Assembly (NCBI RefSeq): GCF_018881835.1
Contig: NZ_JACVPO010000001.1
Location: 310,001 to 374,000, forward strand
Length of the DNA stretch: 64,000 nt
Source: Polynucleobacter hallstattensis
Lineage (GTDB): Bacteria > Pseudomonadota > Gammaproteobacteria > Burkholderiales > Burkholderiaceae
Direction: 5' to 3'
The position numbers were made by a program, and so were the translations under genes. A model generated the notes under the pieces. That model was not told the origin of the DNA and searched no databases. It worked only from the letters and a program-made list of their open reading frames with translations. This document shows, in pieces, positions 48,167-56,328 of the stretch. Position 1 is the stretch's first letter, and the number at the start of each line of letters is the position of its first letter.

Positions 48167-49261
48167 TTAGCAACTCAGCGCCCAATCGATGTGCTCAGCT
48201 ACCAAGGCATCTGCCAAAGGTAAGGCGCCTTGCAAAGCCTGCCGCAGGAGATCTTTATCTGATTCGGATAGATCATCAGCTGCTAAAGCATTCCCCATGG
48301 CCACTGCTAAGTTTCTGCGCCACCTAGAGTAGCCAATGCGACGAATAGCACTACCCTCATGGCGTCTCTCAAATTGATCCTCAGTCCAAGACCACAGTTG
48401 CAAAAGACTCGCCTTTCCGAGGCCATGGCGTTCAGCAAAATCTGGCAAGGCTGTGCGTTGAGCAAATTTATTCCAAGGGCAGATCAATTGGCAATCATCG
48501 CATCCGTAAACACGATTACCCATCGCCCTACGAAACTCCACCGGAATGGCATCTGGATTCTCAATCGTCAAATACGAAATACAGCGTCGCGCATCTAATT
48601 GATAAGGCGCAGTAATGGCTTGTGTGGGGCAAACGTCTATACAAGACTGACAAGTTCCGCAATGCGACTCCTGTTCTTGATCTACAGGTAACGGAACATC
48701 AACGAGGATCTCACCTAAAAAGAATGTCGATCCAGATTCACGATTGAGTAACAAGGTATGTTTGCCTCTCCAACCCAAACCTGCCTTACGAGCTAACTCC
48801 ACTTCCATCAAGGGTGCAGAATCAGTAAACACACGATAGCCAAATGCTCCAATCTGTTTCTCAATCATTTGAGCAAACTCTTGCAAACGATTGCGCATCA
48901 CCTTGTGATAGTCACGCCCACGGGCATACATCGATACCACTGCTTGAGTAGGATCTCTTAATCTGCCCCATTCATGATCGAAGTCTATTGCAGGGGATAA
49001 GTAATTCATGGTGACGCAAATGACCCTCACCGTACCCGGAACTAAGAGGCTTGGATCCGAGCGTACTTGAGCATGCTTGGCCATATATTCCATCTGACCG
49101 TGCCGCCCTTGTGCAAGCCAGTCATTCAGACGTTCAGTTGCGATACCAAGATGGGTATCAGTAATACGCAAGTCATCAAAACCCAATTTTCGAGACTGCT
49201 CACCCAGCCATTCACGCAGATTAGCCTGATCAACAGAGTTAGGTATTTGAGAAGAAGTCAT
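48167..49261 (-). CDS. queG: epoxyqueuosine reductase
   Basis: A 364-aa cobalamin- and Fe-S-dependent enzyme that makes queuosine from epoxyqueuosine in tRNA. Features are YARGRDYHKVMRNRLQEFA, the cobalamin-side DSAPLMEVELARKAGLGW with RGKHTLL, and two ferredoxin motifs CGTCQSCIDVCPTQAI and CDDCQLICPWN. It is divergent from tsaE. Cobalamin dependence connects it with the B12 uptake operon earlier in the window. Confidence 0.95.
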   Translation of the reverse strand: MTSSQIPNSVDQANLREWLGEQSRKLGFDDLRITDTHLGIATERLNDWLAQGRHGQMEYMAKHAQVRSDPSLLVPGTVRVICVTMNYLSPAIDFDHEWGRLRDPTQAVVSMYARGRDYHKVMRNRLQEFAQMIEKQIGAFGYRVFTDSAPLMEVELARKAGLGWRGKHTLLLNRESGSTFFLGEILVDVPLPVDQEQESHCGTCQSCIDVCPTQAITAPYQLDARRCISYLTIENPDAIPVEFRRAMGNRVYGCDDCQLICPWNKFAQRTALPDFAERHGLGKASLLQLWSWTEDQFERRHEGSAIRRIGYSRWRRNLAVAMGNALAADDLSESDKDLLRQALQGALPLADALVAEHIDWALSC

Positions 49262-49304
49262 TAGGAATACAGAATGTAGCTTAATAATTGAATAAACTAG
49301 GCGA

Positions 49305-49817
49305 ATGGCTCAGAATTCATTTACTCAACATTGTAGGCAAGAAGCGGATACAGCTGCTTTAGCGCAAAAGCTTGCCTCAAGTCTAGGCCATCTTTTTCAG
49401 GCAGATCAAAGCGCTCACCTCAATATCTCACTAGAAGGTGATCTTGGAGCTGGCAAGACTACCTTTGCCCGCCATCTCATACAAGGCCTAGGATATGAGG
49501 GCCGAGTGAAGAGTCCAACCTACACCTTATGTGAACCCTATCCGCTCATCATCCATGGGAAGACTCTAGCGATCAACCACTTTGACCTCTATCGCATGCG
49601 AGATCCCTTGGAATGGCAAGAGGCCGGCTTTGCGGAGTATTTTGATGAGCCTGGATTCTGTTTAGTGGAGTGGCCAGAAAAAGCTGAAGGGACGCTGCCG
49701 GTTTTTGATATTGAAATTCATCTGATGGCTAGTACGGATGAAAGTGAAAGAAATATCCTTTTCCAAGCAAGTTCAATTCAAGGAATGACTGTTCTCGATA
49801 AGATGAACATCTCATAG
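49305..49817 (+). CDS. tsaE: tRNA threonylcarbamoyladenosine ATPase TsaE
   Basis: A 170-aa P-loop protein needed for t6A tRNA modification together with TsaB, TsaD and TsaC. The Walker A motif is EGDLGAGKTTFARHLIQGLG (about 45-64). Then come VKSPTYTLCEPY, the INHFDLYRM segment and CLVEWPEKAEG. It is divergent from queG and starts 2 bp before amiC on the same strand, the usual arrangement. Confidence 0.94.
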   Translation: MAQNSFTQHCRQEADTAALAQKLASSLGHLFQADQSAHLNISLEGDLGAGKTTFARHLIQGLGYEGRVKSPTYTLCEPYPLIIHGKTLAINHFDLYRMRDPLEWQEAGFAEYFDEPGFCLVEWPEKAEGTLPVFDIEIHLMASTDESERNILFQASSIQGMTVLDKMNIS

Positions 49818-49819
49818 CA

Positions 49820-51157
49820 ATGAGTAAGCCCCCCATCAATTCCTCTAGAAGAGAGCATCTCAAAACTTCAGCAAAGATGATGGGCTTCATTCTCTTCTTT
49901 ACTGAAATGGATATTGCTTGGGGAGCCAAAATTCTCGGTGTTCGTATTTGGCCGGCGGAGGATTACACGCGTATTACCCTTGAATCGGATAAAGCGCTTC
50001 CCATTACCCAACAACTGCTTACCAATCCTGATCGTTTGGTGGTCGATGTTCAAGGTATGGAACTCAATTCCACCCTGAAAGACTTAGTGGCTAAAGTAAA
50101 GTCGAATGACCCATACGTGTCACAGATTCGGGTGGGGCAGTTCCAACCCGGTATGGTGCGGCTGGTATTTGATCTCAAAGAGCCTGTGAAGCCACAGCTT
50201 TTCACGCTAGATCCTATAGCGGAATACCAATACCGCATGGTGCTCGATCTCTACCCTGCTACACCACCAGACCCTTTAATGGAGTTAGTCAAAAGTAGTG
50301 CCCGCAAAGAAAGCGCCTTGGATAAAGCCAATGAAGAAATTGACTTGATTGCGCAGTTCGCTACAAAAAAAGAAAAGGATGCACCCAAGGCTCCAGTGGC
50401 GCAAGCCATTCCAGATGTAAAAGAAGCTTCTACAAAATCCAAACATAAGCGCCTCATTACCATTGCAATTGATGCAGGGCATGGTGGAGAGGATCCAGGC
50501 GCTATTGGCACCATGGGCTCTAAAGAAAAGCATGTTGTTCTCTCGATTGCTAGACGCTTACGCGACAAAATTGAGAGTGATCCTTATATGCGCCCTTTCC
50601 TCACGCGAGATGGTGATTACTTTGTGCCCCTGCATACGCGAGTACAAAAGGCACGTCGCGTTGAAGCCGATTTATTTGTCTCGATTCACGCAGATGCATT
50701 TATCGAACCGAGAGCAAAAGGTGCTTCGGTCTTTGCTTTATCTCAAATGGGTGCAAGTAGTACGACAGCACGCTGGATGGCCAATAAAGAAAATTCATCT
50801 GATTTGATCGGTGGAATCAATATCAAGACGCAAGATAAACAGGTAGCCAATCTATTGCTCGATATGTCGACTACCGCCCAGATTAAAGACTCACTTCAAG
50901 TAGGCACTTCCATCCTCAAGCAAATCAGTGGATTTGCCCCACTACATAAACCAAAAGTTGAGCAAGCCAGCTTTGCTGTTCTGAGAGCTCCAGATATTCC
51001 ATCCATCTTGGTGGAGACGGCCTTTATCAGCAACCCTCAAGAAGAAGCGCGTCTCAATGATGATGCCTACCAAGACCGAATTGCTGAAGCGATTATGAGG
51101 GGAATTAAGGACTATTTCTCTAAAAATCCACCCGTTGCTAGACGCGCAAACGCATAG
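49820..51157 (+). CDS. amiC: N-acetylmuramoyl-L-alanine amidase
   Basis: A 445-aa periplasmic zinc amidase that splits daughter-cell peptidoglycan. The N-terminus has a twin-arginine-type signal (SSRREHLKTSAKMM then a hydrophobic run), as in AmiC. An AMIN septum-targeting domain (about 38-140) and a linker follow. The Amidase_3 domain starts at about 214 with AIDAGHGGEDPGAIG and holds DLFVSIHADAF and ILVETAFISNPQEEARL, with the zinc histidines and catalytic glutamates. It starts 2 bp after tsaE. Confidence 0.93.
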   Translation: MSKPPINSSRREHLKTSAKMMGFILFFTEMDIAWGAKILGVRIWPAEDYTRITLESDKALPITQQLLTNPDRLVVDVQGMELNSTLKDLVAKVKSNDPYVSQIRVGQFQPGMVRLVFDLKEPVKPQLFTLDPIAEYQYRMVLDLYPATPPDPLMELVKSSARKESALDKANEEIDLIAQFATKKEKDAPKAPVAQAIPDVKEASTKSKHKRLITIAIDAGHGGEDPGAIGTMGSKEKHVVLSIARRLRDKIESDPYMRPFLTRDGDYFVPLHTRVQKARRVEADLFVSIHADAFIEPRAKGASVFALSQMGASSTTARWMANKENSSDLIGGINIKTQDKQVANLLLDMSTTAQIKDSLQVGTSILKQISGFAPLHKPKVEQASFAVLRAPDIPSILVETAFISNPQEEARLNDDAYQDRIAEAIMRGIKDYFSKNPPVARRANA

Positions 51158-51243
51158 CACTCTTGTAAGTACAAGGGCTTGAAGGCAGACGCCTACTGAC
51201 CCGGGAGCGCCCATAAACTTCTTGCTATAATCTTCATTTTACT

Positions 51244-51319
51244 GGGTCGGTAGCTCAGTCGGTAGAGCAGCGGACTTTTAATCCGTTGGTCGCGAGTTCG
51301 AATCTCGCCCGACCCACCA
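51244..51319 (+). tRNA. tRNA-Lys (UUU)
   Basis: GGGTCGG...CCGACCCACCA gives a complete acceptor stem with CCA encoded. The anticodon loop CTTTTAA between GCGGA-like stems gives anticodon UUU. The D loop (AGCTCAGTCGGTAGAGC) and T arm (CGAGTTCGAATCTCG) are intact. Length is 76 nt. Its 3' part is copied imperfectly 593 bp downstream. Confidence 0.98.
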
Positions 51320-51352
51320 AGCATTACTAAGCCTCGCTCTGCGGGGCTTTTT
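51285..51352 (+). repeat. direct repeat, left copy (tRNA-Lys 3' end plus terminator)
   Basis: This segment runs from just after the anticodon stem of tRNA-Lys through CCA and the terminator. It recurs at 51878-51945 with a fixed offset of 593 bp and roughly eight mismatches. A repeat starting inside a tRNA 3' half is the usual form of an integrase attachment site. Confidence 0.85.
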
Positions 51353-51353
51353 T
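51330..51353 (+). terminator. intrinsic terminator after tRNA-Lys
   Basis: AGCCTCGC (51330-51337), loop TCT and GCGGGGCT (51341-51348) form an 8-bp stem with one G-T pair, followed by a run of T to 51353. It ends the tRNA-Lys transcript. Confidence 0.92.
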
Positions 51354-51395
51354 ATTGCCTGCGATATCCTTTAAAAATAACTCTTTCAGGCATGC

Positions 51396-51432
51396 TTTAG
51401 GGTCATTTATTAGTTATGAAATCGACCCTAAA
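51396..51432. promoter_or_regulatory. perfect inverted repeat upstream of VbhA-like ORF
   Basis: TTTAGGGTC (51396-51404) and GACCCTAAA (51424-51432) are perfect 9-bp arms separated by 19 bases; the right arm ends 17 bp before the small ORF's ATG. The spacer holds a TATGAA -10-like sequence. The layout fits an operator over a promoter, as in autoregulated toxin-antitoxin genes. Confidence 0.5.
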
Positions 51433-51449
51433 TCCACTAAAATGGATAA

Positions 51450-51647
51450 ATGTTAGTTAAGCTTGCCACTACACAACAACTTCGCCAATACATTGCTTCC
51501 AACGCTTTAGCCAACGCTCGCATCGAAGGCATCGCCCTGACTGAGCGGCTTCAGAAAAGCCTGACTGATTATGTATCCGACAAAAAGAGCATTGTGAAAC
51601 TAATAAAGGAAGCTAAGCAACGCTATGCTGTAAATCTAATCAGATGA
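51450..51647 (+). CDS. VbhA-like small antitoxin candidate
   Basis: A 65-aa protein. NALANARIEGIALTERLQKS followed by a short helix and IKEAKQRY resembles VbhA-type antitoxins, small helical proteins that block Fic AMP-transferases through a glutamate in an (S/T)xxxE(G/N) motif. Here the matching region is NARIEG, with the glutamate and glycine but asparagine at the S/T position. No Fic gene (HPFxxGN) is seen nearby, so this would be an orphan. It lies between the tRNA-Lys repeats. The family call is by eye and tentative. Confidence 0.5.
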   Translation: MLVKLATTQQLRQYIASNALANARIEGIALTERLQKSLTDYVSDKKSIVKLIKEAKQRYAVNLIR

Positions 51648-51674
51648 CAACTGCAATGAGTAAGAAAATTAGCC

Positions 51675-51872
51675 ATGACTACCCCTAGCAAAGACATTCG
51701 TAATTCTCTGGATCCCGATATCGCTGGATCCTACTACGCTATGCAACGAGCGGGGCAAGCAGCAATCGACTTGGCAATACAAACCAATACGGCAATCGTA
51801 ACTACTGTTGACGGCAAGATTGTTCGGATCACAGCTGCTGAACTGATTAAACAGCGCCAACTTAGCGCCTAA
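51675..51872 (+). CDS. small protein of unknown function in the tRNA-Lys element
   Basis: A 65-aa protein that I do not recognise as a named family. The middle (AGQAAIDLAIQTNTAIVTTV) and DGKIVRITAAELIKQR form a helix followed by two likely beta strands, a layout seen in small accessory proteins near toxin-antitoxin genes. It starts 27 bp after the VbhA-like ORF on the same strand, so the two are probably co-transcribed. It ends 5 bp before the decayed tRNA-Lys repeat. Confidence 0.5.
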   Translation: MTTPSKDIRNSLDPDIAGSYYAMQRAGQAAIDLAIQTNTAIVTTVDGKIVRITAAELIKQRQLSA

Positions 51873-51877
51873 GTATT

Positions 51878-51945
51878 GTTGATCGAAAGTTCAAATTTCG
51901 CCCGATCCACCAAGCATTACTAAACCTCGCTCTGCGGGGCTTTTT
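51878..51945 (+). repeat. direct repeat, right copy (decayed tRNA-Lys 3' end plus terminator)
   Basis: This copy of 51285-51352 keeps CACCAAGCATTACTAA and the terminator stem, but has several changes, mostly G-to-A or C-to-T, including some that break T-arm and acceptor pairing. No 5' half is present, so it is not a tRNA gene. The second terminator stem (51925-51940 with T run to 51945) still looks functional. Confidence 0.82.
51925..51945 (+). terminator. second copy of the tRNA-Lys terminator
   Basis: CCTCGC (51925-51930), loop TCT and GCGGGG (51934-51939) form a stem followed by C and five T. It would end transcription of the two small ORFs. Confidence 0.8.
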
Positions 51946-51975
51946 ACTGCCCAAAGTCTATGAGATCATAGAACC

Positions 51976-53382
51976 ATGACCAGCAAACTGTATGAATCAT
52001 TTCTTAAAAAGAATCCAAGCCCTCAAGAGCGGCTTAATTTAGGAAAATCGATTCGCAAAGAGGTTGATCGCTCCTCAATTGGGCAATTTACCGAAGTGAG
52101 CAAGCGCCAAGGCCCAATTGAGATTCTGCTTGCTCAAGCTAAAACCCGAATTCCTGAGTATGTTCCAATTCGCCATGCTCGCATGGCGGCCGATCCCTTT
52201 GCGTTTTTTAGAGGTGGCGCTGCAACTATGGCGCATGACTTATCAAAACTCCTAAGCCCTTCCATTCAAGTTCAATTATGTGGAGATATGCACGTTAGTA
52301 ACTTTGGGTTCTTTTCCACAACTGAACACCAATTAGTCTTTGGAATTAATGATTTTGATGAAACGCTTCCCGGAAATTTTGACTGGGATTTAAAGCGGCT
52401 GACAGCAAGCGCGATGATTGCCGTGAAGTTGCTTGGTCAAGATCAAGCTTATGGAGAGGATATTGTGCGAAATATCTCCAGAGCATATAGAAATAATCTT
52501 CATCAATATGCTTCTATGCCCTACATTGATCTCAAACGTTCGTATATAGATGAAAAATCATTGACAAGTGTCGCCGCAAAAAATGCAAATGCTGCAAGCC
52601 AAAAGTATTTAAAGGGTTTATTAGATAAGGCTCGGAAAAATAGTGGCCATGGCATGCTTGGAAAACTAACCGAATTAAGTGACGAGGGAATTCGACTCAT
52701 CAATAATCCTCCGCTCATAGAGCATCCCGAATTTTCACCTCATGGAACAAGAATTACTGTGCTTAATGACGAAGGTTTAAATTCCTATATTCAATCTTTA
52801 GCGCCAGATCGAAGACATTTATTGGAATGCTACAAATGGATTGATTGGGCAAGAAAAGTTGTTGGGGTTGGTAGTGTAGGTACTGCTTGCTGGGTAATGT
52901 ACTTTGAGGGGCTTGATGCAAATGACCCACTTTTCCTCCAAACGAAACAGGCGCAAAAGTCTGTTCTGGCTTCCTTTTTCCCAGATACGCAATTTAAGTC
53001 CGAGGGAGAGCGTGTTGTTCATGGGCAATGCTTAATACAAGGCGCTCCAGACCTCTTTCTCGGCTTTGGAAAAACAGTAGAATCCGATTTTTATGTAAGA
53101 CAACTGCGCGACATGAAAGGTGGAATTTCAGTTGGGGGAGACGGCATCAACACGAAAGTATTTCCTGACTTTGCAAAACTCTTTGGATGGGCATTAGCTA
53201 ACGCCCATGCCCGATCAGGAGATCCTGCAGTTCTTGCCGGCTACTGCGGAAAAAGCGAAGCCCTAGATGATGCTCTCGTCAAGTTCTCGATTGCTTATAG
53301 CAAACAGAATGAGGCTGACTATGCCACATTTTTAAGAGCAATTAAATCGGGCAAAGTCTCTTGTGCTACAGAGAATTTTTAA
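51976..53382 (+). CDS. DUF2252 family protein
   Basis: A 468-aa protein of the DUF2252 family, which has a kinase-like fold of unknown substrate. RHARMAADPFAFFRGGAATM near the N-terminus, QLCGDMHVSNFGFF and INDFDETLPGNFDWDLKRL are the conserved parts; the last resembles a kinase catalytic/metal site. The C-terminal QLRDMKGGISVGGD and LFGWALANAHARSGDP also match. It sits directly right of the tRNA-Lys repeat with its own start 30 bp later, so it may be part of the acquired region or simply adjacent. Confidence 0.82.
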   Translation: MTSKLYESFLKKNPSPQERLNLGKSIRKEVDRSSIGQFTEVSKRQGPIEILLAQAKTRIPEYVPIRHARMAADPFAFFRGGAATMAHDLSKLLSPSIQVQLCGDMHVSNFGFFSTTEHQLVFGINDFDETLPGNFDWDLKRLTASAMIAVKLLGQDQAYGEDIVRNISRAYRNNLHQYASMPYIDLKRSYIDEKSLTSVAAKNANAASQKYLKGLLDKARKNSGHGMLGKLTELSDEGIRLINNPPLIEHPEFSPHGTRITVLNDEGLNSYIQSLAPDRRHLLECYKWIDWARKVVGVGSVGTACWVMYFEGLDANDPLFLQTKQAQKSVLASFFPDTQFKSEGERVVHGQCLIQGAPDLFLGFGKTVESDFYVRQLRDMKGGISVGGDGINTKVFPDFAKLFGWALANAHARSGDPAVLAGYCGKSEALDDALVKFSIAYSKQNEADYATFLRAIKSGKVSCATENF

Positions 53383-53463
53383 GATCTAGCTACTGAACAA
53401 AAAATTCATATCTGTATTTAGAGCTCGATGCTGAGATTACAAGTATTAACTTTGTGATAAATA

Positions 53464-53889
53464 TCAATCACTGCTCTCATAAGCTGCTAGCTTTGCCTTT
53501 AACTGACGCTCTTCCTGAAACCGCTCTGTTTCATCTCGAATGATTGCCGCTATTGCAATAGCTTGCTTTTGCTCATCAAATAACATACTTACTGAGAATG
53601 CAATTGAAATAGAGCGTCCATCTTTATGCACTGCAGGGACTCTCAGTAAAGTATGTCCATACTTAGTTTGCCCAGTCTGAATGGTATGAAAGTAGCCTTT
53701 CGAGTGACGCTCTCTAAAGCGCTCAGGCGTGATGATGCTGAGCGTTTTACCCAAAGCTTCATCGGGAGTAAATCCAAAGATCCGTTCGGCAGATACATTC
53801 CAAAATAAGATATTTTCATCTCGGTCAGAAATAATGACTGCTTCACCTAGTTGTGTAACCAGCGCTTTAAAATCTAAGTCAACTGACAT
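53464..53889 (-). CDS. PAS domain protein
   Basis: A 141-aa single-domain sensor. The PAS fold covers about residues 8-125: AVIISDRDENILFWNVSAER, IFGFTPDEALGKTL, then VHKDGRSISIAFSVSMLFDE and a C-terminal helix with DETERFQEERQLKAKL. No output domain is present, so it would have to act on a partner protein. Ligand and partner are unknown. It is flanked by genes on the opposite strand and seems to be a single unit. Confidence 0.8.
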   Translation of the reverse strand: MSVDLDFKALVTQLGEAVIISDRDENILFWNVSAERIFGFTPDEALGKTLSIITPERFRERHSKGYFHTIQTGQTKYGHTLLRVPAVHKDGRSISIAFSVSMLFDEQKQAIAIAAIIRDETERFQEERQLKAKLAAYESSD

Positions 53890-54038
53890 ATAAATAGTCT
53901 TTGCTATTAAGTTGTATCAATACTAATGTAACAGTAAATGCCACCCTAAAGTGGTATCACTAAAAACTAGCCTATCAGGCAAGATTAGCCAAAGGCTTTT
54001 ATGATGGGATCTTCCGTTATTTAAGAGGTCACTCCCAC

Positions 54039-55556
54039 TTGTATTTCAGCAAATATATTTTTCCTTTGTGGATGAAGCTCAGCTTATGCATCGGAGTAGC
54101 CCTCAGCTGCTCCGTAATGGCGCAGCCTATAGAAAAAAATACCGTAGTTGGGTCAAAGCGTTTTACAGAAAGCTACGTGCTCGGGGAGCTGGTCAATCAA
54201 ACATTACGGGATGCTGGCGTTCAAGCCATCCATCGGCAAGGCCTTGGCAATACTGCGATTGTCATTCAAGCACTGACAACGGGTCAGATTGATGTTTACC
54301 CAGAGTACACCGGTACCATTCTGCGAGAAATTCTAAAACGCTCAGAAACCCTAGCATCACTGAGCGAGCTCAATGTTTGGCTTAAGCCTAAGGGCTTAAA
54401 AGTAGTGGTACCACTTGGGTTCAATAACACCTATGCACTTGCCATGAGGGCAGAGCAAGCTAGAACTTTAGGCCTAAAGCGTATCAGCGATATTGCAAAC
54501 CTCAGCACTGAGCAGCAAGCCACTTTGCGAATCGCCTTATCTCCAGAATTTAAGACTCGGGCGGATGGTTGGTCTGCGCTGGTTAAAAATTACCGCCTAA
54601 CAATGAAGCCAGGGAAAGTACTAGAGCATGGCCTAGCCTACGATGCTCTGGCACGAGGCGATGTCGATATTGTGGACGCCTACTCCACTGATGCGGCGAT
54701 TGCGCAAAAGAATCTGGTTCTATTGGAAGACGATAGGGGGGCATTTCCACGCTATGATGCCGTGTTGTTAATGCGCTCTGATTTTGATGAAAAGCCCTTA
54801 CAAAGCTTAGAGGGGAAATTAGACGAAGTCACCATGGCCAAACTTAATGGATTGGCTGAGTCAGGCCTTAGTTTTGAAAAAGTGGCAAATATTTTTTTAA
54901 ACGCAAGCGTAAATGATCAGCAGAGTCAAACCCAGCTCTCTCGGTTTTTTAAGCTACTCTTTGGTTCAGATTTTTTGACCACTCTGCGTGATCATGTTCT
55001 GCTTGTAGCGATCTCTTCAACGATGGCTCTTCTTGTCGGAATTCCTCTAGGCATTCTGGCCTATCGAAGACCCCGATATGCAGCTTGGATTTTAGGGGCT
55101 ACTGGTATTTTGCAAACCATACCTTCACTTGCACTGCTGACGATATTGATTGCTTTACTAGATCAAATAGGGGCTGTGCCAGCAGTTTTAGCCCTATTTC
55201 TATATGGCCTACTGCCCATTGTGAATGCAACCCACATTAGTTTGGTGGAGGTTCCATCCAATCTCAAAGAAGCAGCGCTGGCTCTTGGCTGTAATGAGTG
55301 GCAGTTACTATTGTCAATCGAGCTTCCGTTTGCTCGGCCCGTCATCATGACGGGTTTGGCATCAGCAACCGTGATTGGAGTTGGTACCTGCACCCTAGCA
55401 GCGCTAGTGGGTGCCGGCGGATTTGGTGATCGCATAGTAGCTGGGCTGGCCGTAAACGACCACGCGCTGATGCTTGCTGGAGCCATCCCAGCCGCTATGC
55501 TGGCTCTGTTAGCGCAAATGATTCTGACGCCAAAACACAAATCAAAAAATATCTAG
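54039..55556 (+). CDS. fused substrate-binding protein and permease, betaine/choline/ergothioneine ABC type
   Basis: A 505-aa protein. A signal/anchor segment is followed by an OpuAC-like binding domain (about 30-285; VGSKRFTESYVLGELV, TGQIDVYPEYTGTI, YDALARGDVDIVDAYSTDA). A permease domain with about five or six helices follows (ILQTIPSLALLTILIALLDQ, then ALALGCNEWQLLLSIELPFA). Here the binding domain comes first. TTG at 54039 has AAGAGG upstream; ATG 54072 is the alternative. No ATPase gene is near. The ligand could be betaine, choline or ergothioneine/selenoneine, the last suggested by the neighbouring sen genes. Confidence 0.85.
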   Translation: MYFSKYIFPLWMKLSLCIGVALSCSVMAQPIEKNTVVGSKRFTESYVLGELVNQTLRDAGVQAIHRQGLGNTAIVIQALTTGQIDVYPEYTGTILREILKRSETLASLSELNVWLKPKGLKVVVPLGFNNTYALAMRAEQARTLGLKRISDIANLSTEQQATLRIALSPEFKTRADGWSALVKNYRLTMKPGKVLEHGLAYDALARGDVDIVDAYSTDAAIAQKNLVLLEDDRGAFPRYDAVLLMRSDFDEKPLQSLEGKLDEVTMAKLNGLAESGLSFEKVANIFLNASVNDQQSQTQLSRFFKLLFGSDFLTTLRDHVLLVAISSTMALLVGIPLGILAYRRPRYAAWILGATGILQTIPSLALLTILIALLDQIGAVPAVLALFLYGLLPIVNATHISLVEVPSNLKEAALALGCNEWQLLLSIELPFARPVIMTGLASATVIGVGTCTLAALVGAGGFGDRIVAGLAVNDHALMLAGAIPAAMLALLAQMILTPKHKSKNI

Positions 55557-55591
55557 TATTTGATTTGCTTCGGCCTTATTTGAGCCTTGTT

Positions 55592-55978
55592 TCAGACTTC
55601 TTTCGGGGGCCTATGCATTGCGCAAATCTTATTGCCAGCGGGATCTCTTAACCACACTATATAAATAGTTCCAGCGACACCTTCGCGGTAGCCTGGGTCA
55701 CCCTCACATGACGTCCCACCATGCGCAACACCAATGGCATGAAAGGCATCTACATCAGCCATCGATTTAGCAGCAAAGCCAATCGTTCCGCCATTGGCAT
55801 GAGTAGCTTCCTTGCCATCAATAGGCTTAGTGATTGCAAAAACGCCACCAGGGCCACGATAAAAATATTTATTATGACTGAAGCTTCCAGGCTTAACTCC
55901 CAATGCCCCTAAGGCGGCATCATAAAAATCTCTAGAGACCTCCAAATCATTTGCACCCAACATAATGTGACTGAACAT
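55592..55978 (-). CDS. VOC family (glyoxalase/bleomycin resistance-like) protein
   Basis: A 128-aa single vicinal-oxygen-chelate domain protein. FSHIMLGANDLEVSRDFYDA opens the first beta-alpha-beta-beta-beta unit. The second includes ATHANGGTIGFAAKSMADVD and YIVWLRDPAGNKICAMH near the end. Such proteins can be metal-dependent lyases, dioxygenases or thiol-transfer enzymes; this one has no clear function from sequence. It is divergent from senA across a 350-bp gap. Confidence 0.85.
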   Translation of the reverse strand: MFSHIMLGANDLEVSRDFYDAALGALGVKPGSFSHNKYFYRGPGGVFAITKPIDGKEATHANGGTIGFAAKSMADVDAFHAIGVAHGGTSCEGDPGYREGVAGTIYIVWLRDPAGNKICAMHRPPKEV

Positions 55979-56328
55979 AATTTTCCTTATTTAAATACAT
56001 GTACTAAAAATGACTACGATTGGACTGGCCTGACAGGCTGAAAAGAAATAATGTGTCAGGTGTTAGCGCAAATTGGCTTTTATGAGACTCATGACATCAT
56101 CATAAAATTGCTGCAACCTTCTTTTAATCAGAAATATAGAGCGCATGGAATTGATCTTTGATGAATCTAAAAAAGTGCTATTTAGTGGTCTTCTACAGTG
56201 CAATAACTCACCTATAAAGCGATAATACGCACTAGCCTGATATTTGCAGTATCTTTGAGAAAAACCCTATATTTGAATGCTGAAATGAGTCGCCTGCTGC
56301 ACTCTCAAGATTTACCTAAAAATACTGT
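55979..56328. other. intergenic region between VOC gene and senA
   Basis: A 350-bp AT-rich gap. The only clear structure is the short perfect repeat GCCTG-A-CAGGC at 56028-56038. The region must hold the promoters of the VOC gene and the senA operon, but I could not fix -35/-10 boxes with confidence. I see no RNA gene or missed ORF in it. Confidence 0.5.

Noticed and set aside
51870-51920. Second tRNA-Lys gene
   Set aside because: Only the 3' part is present; the D arm, anticodon arm and 5' acceptor strand are missing.
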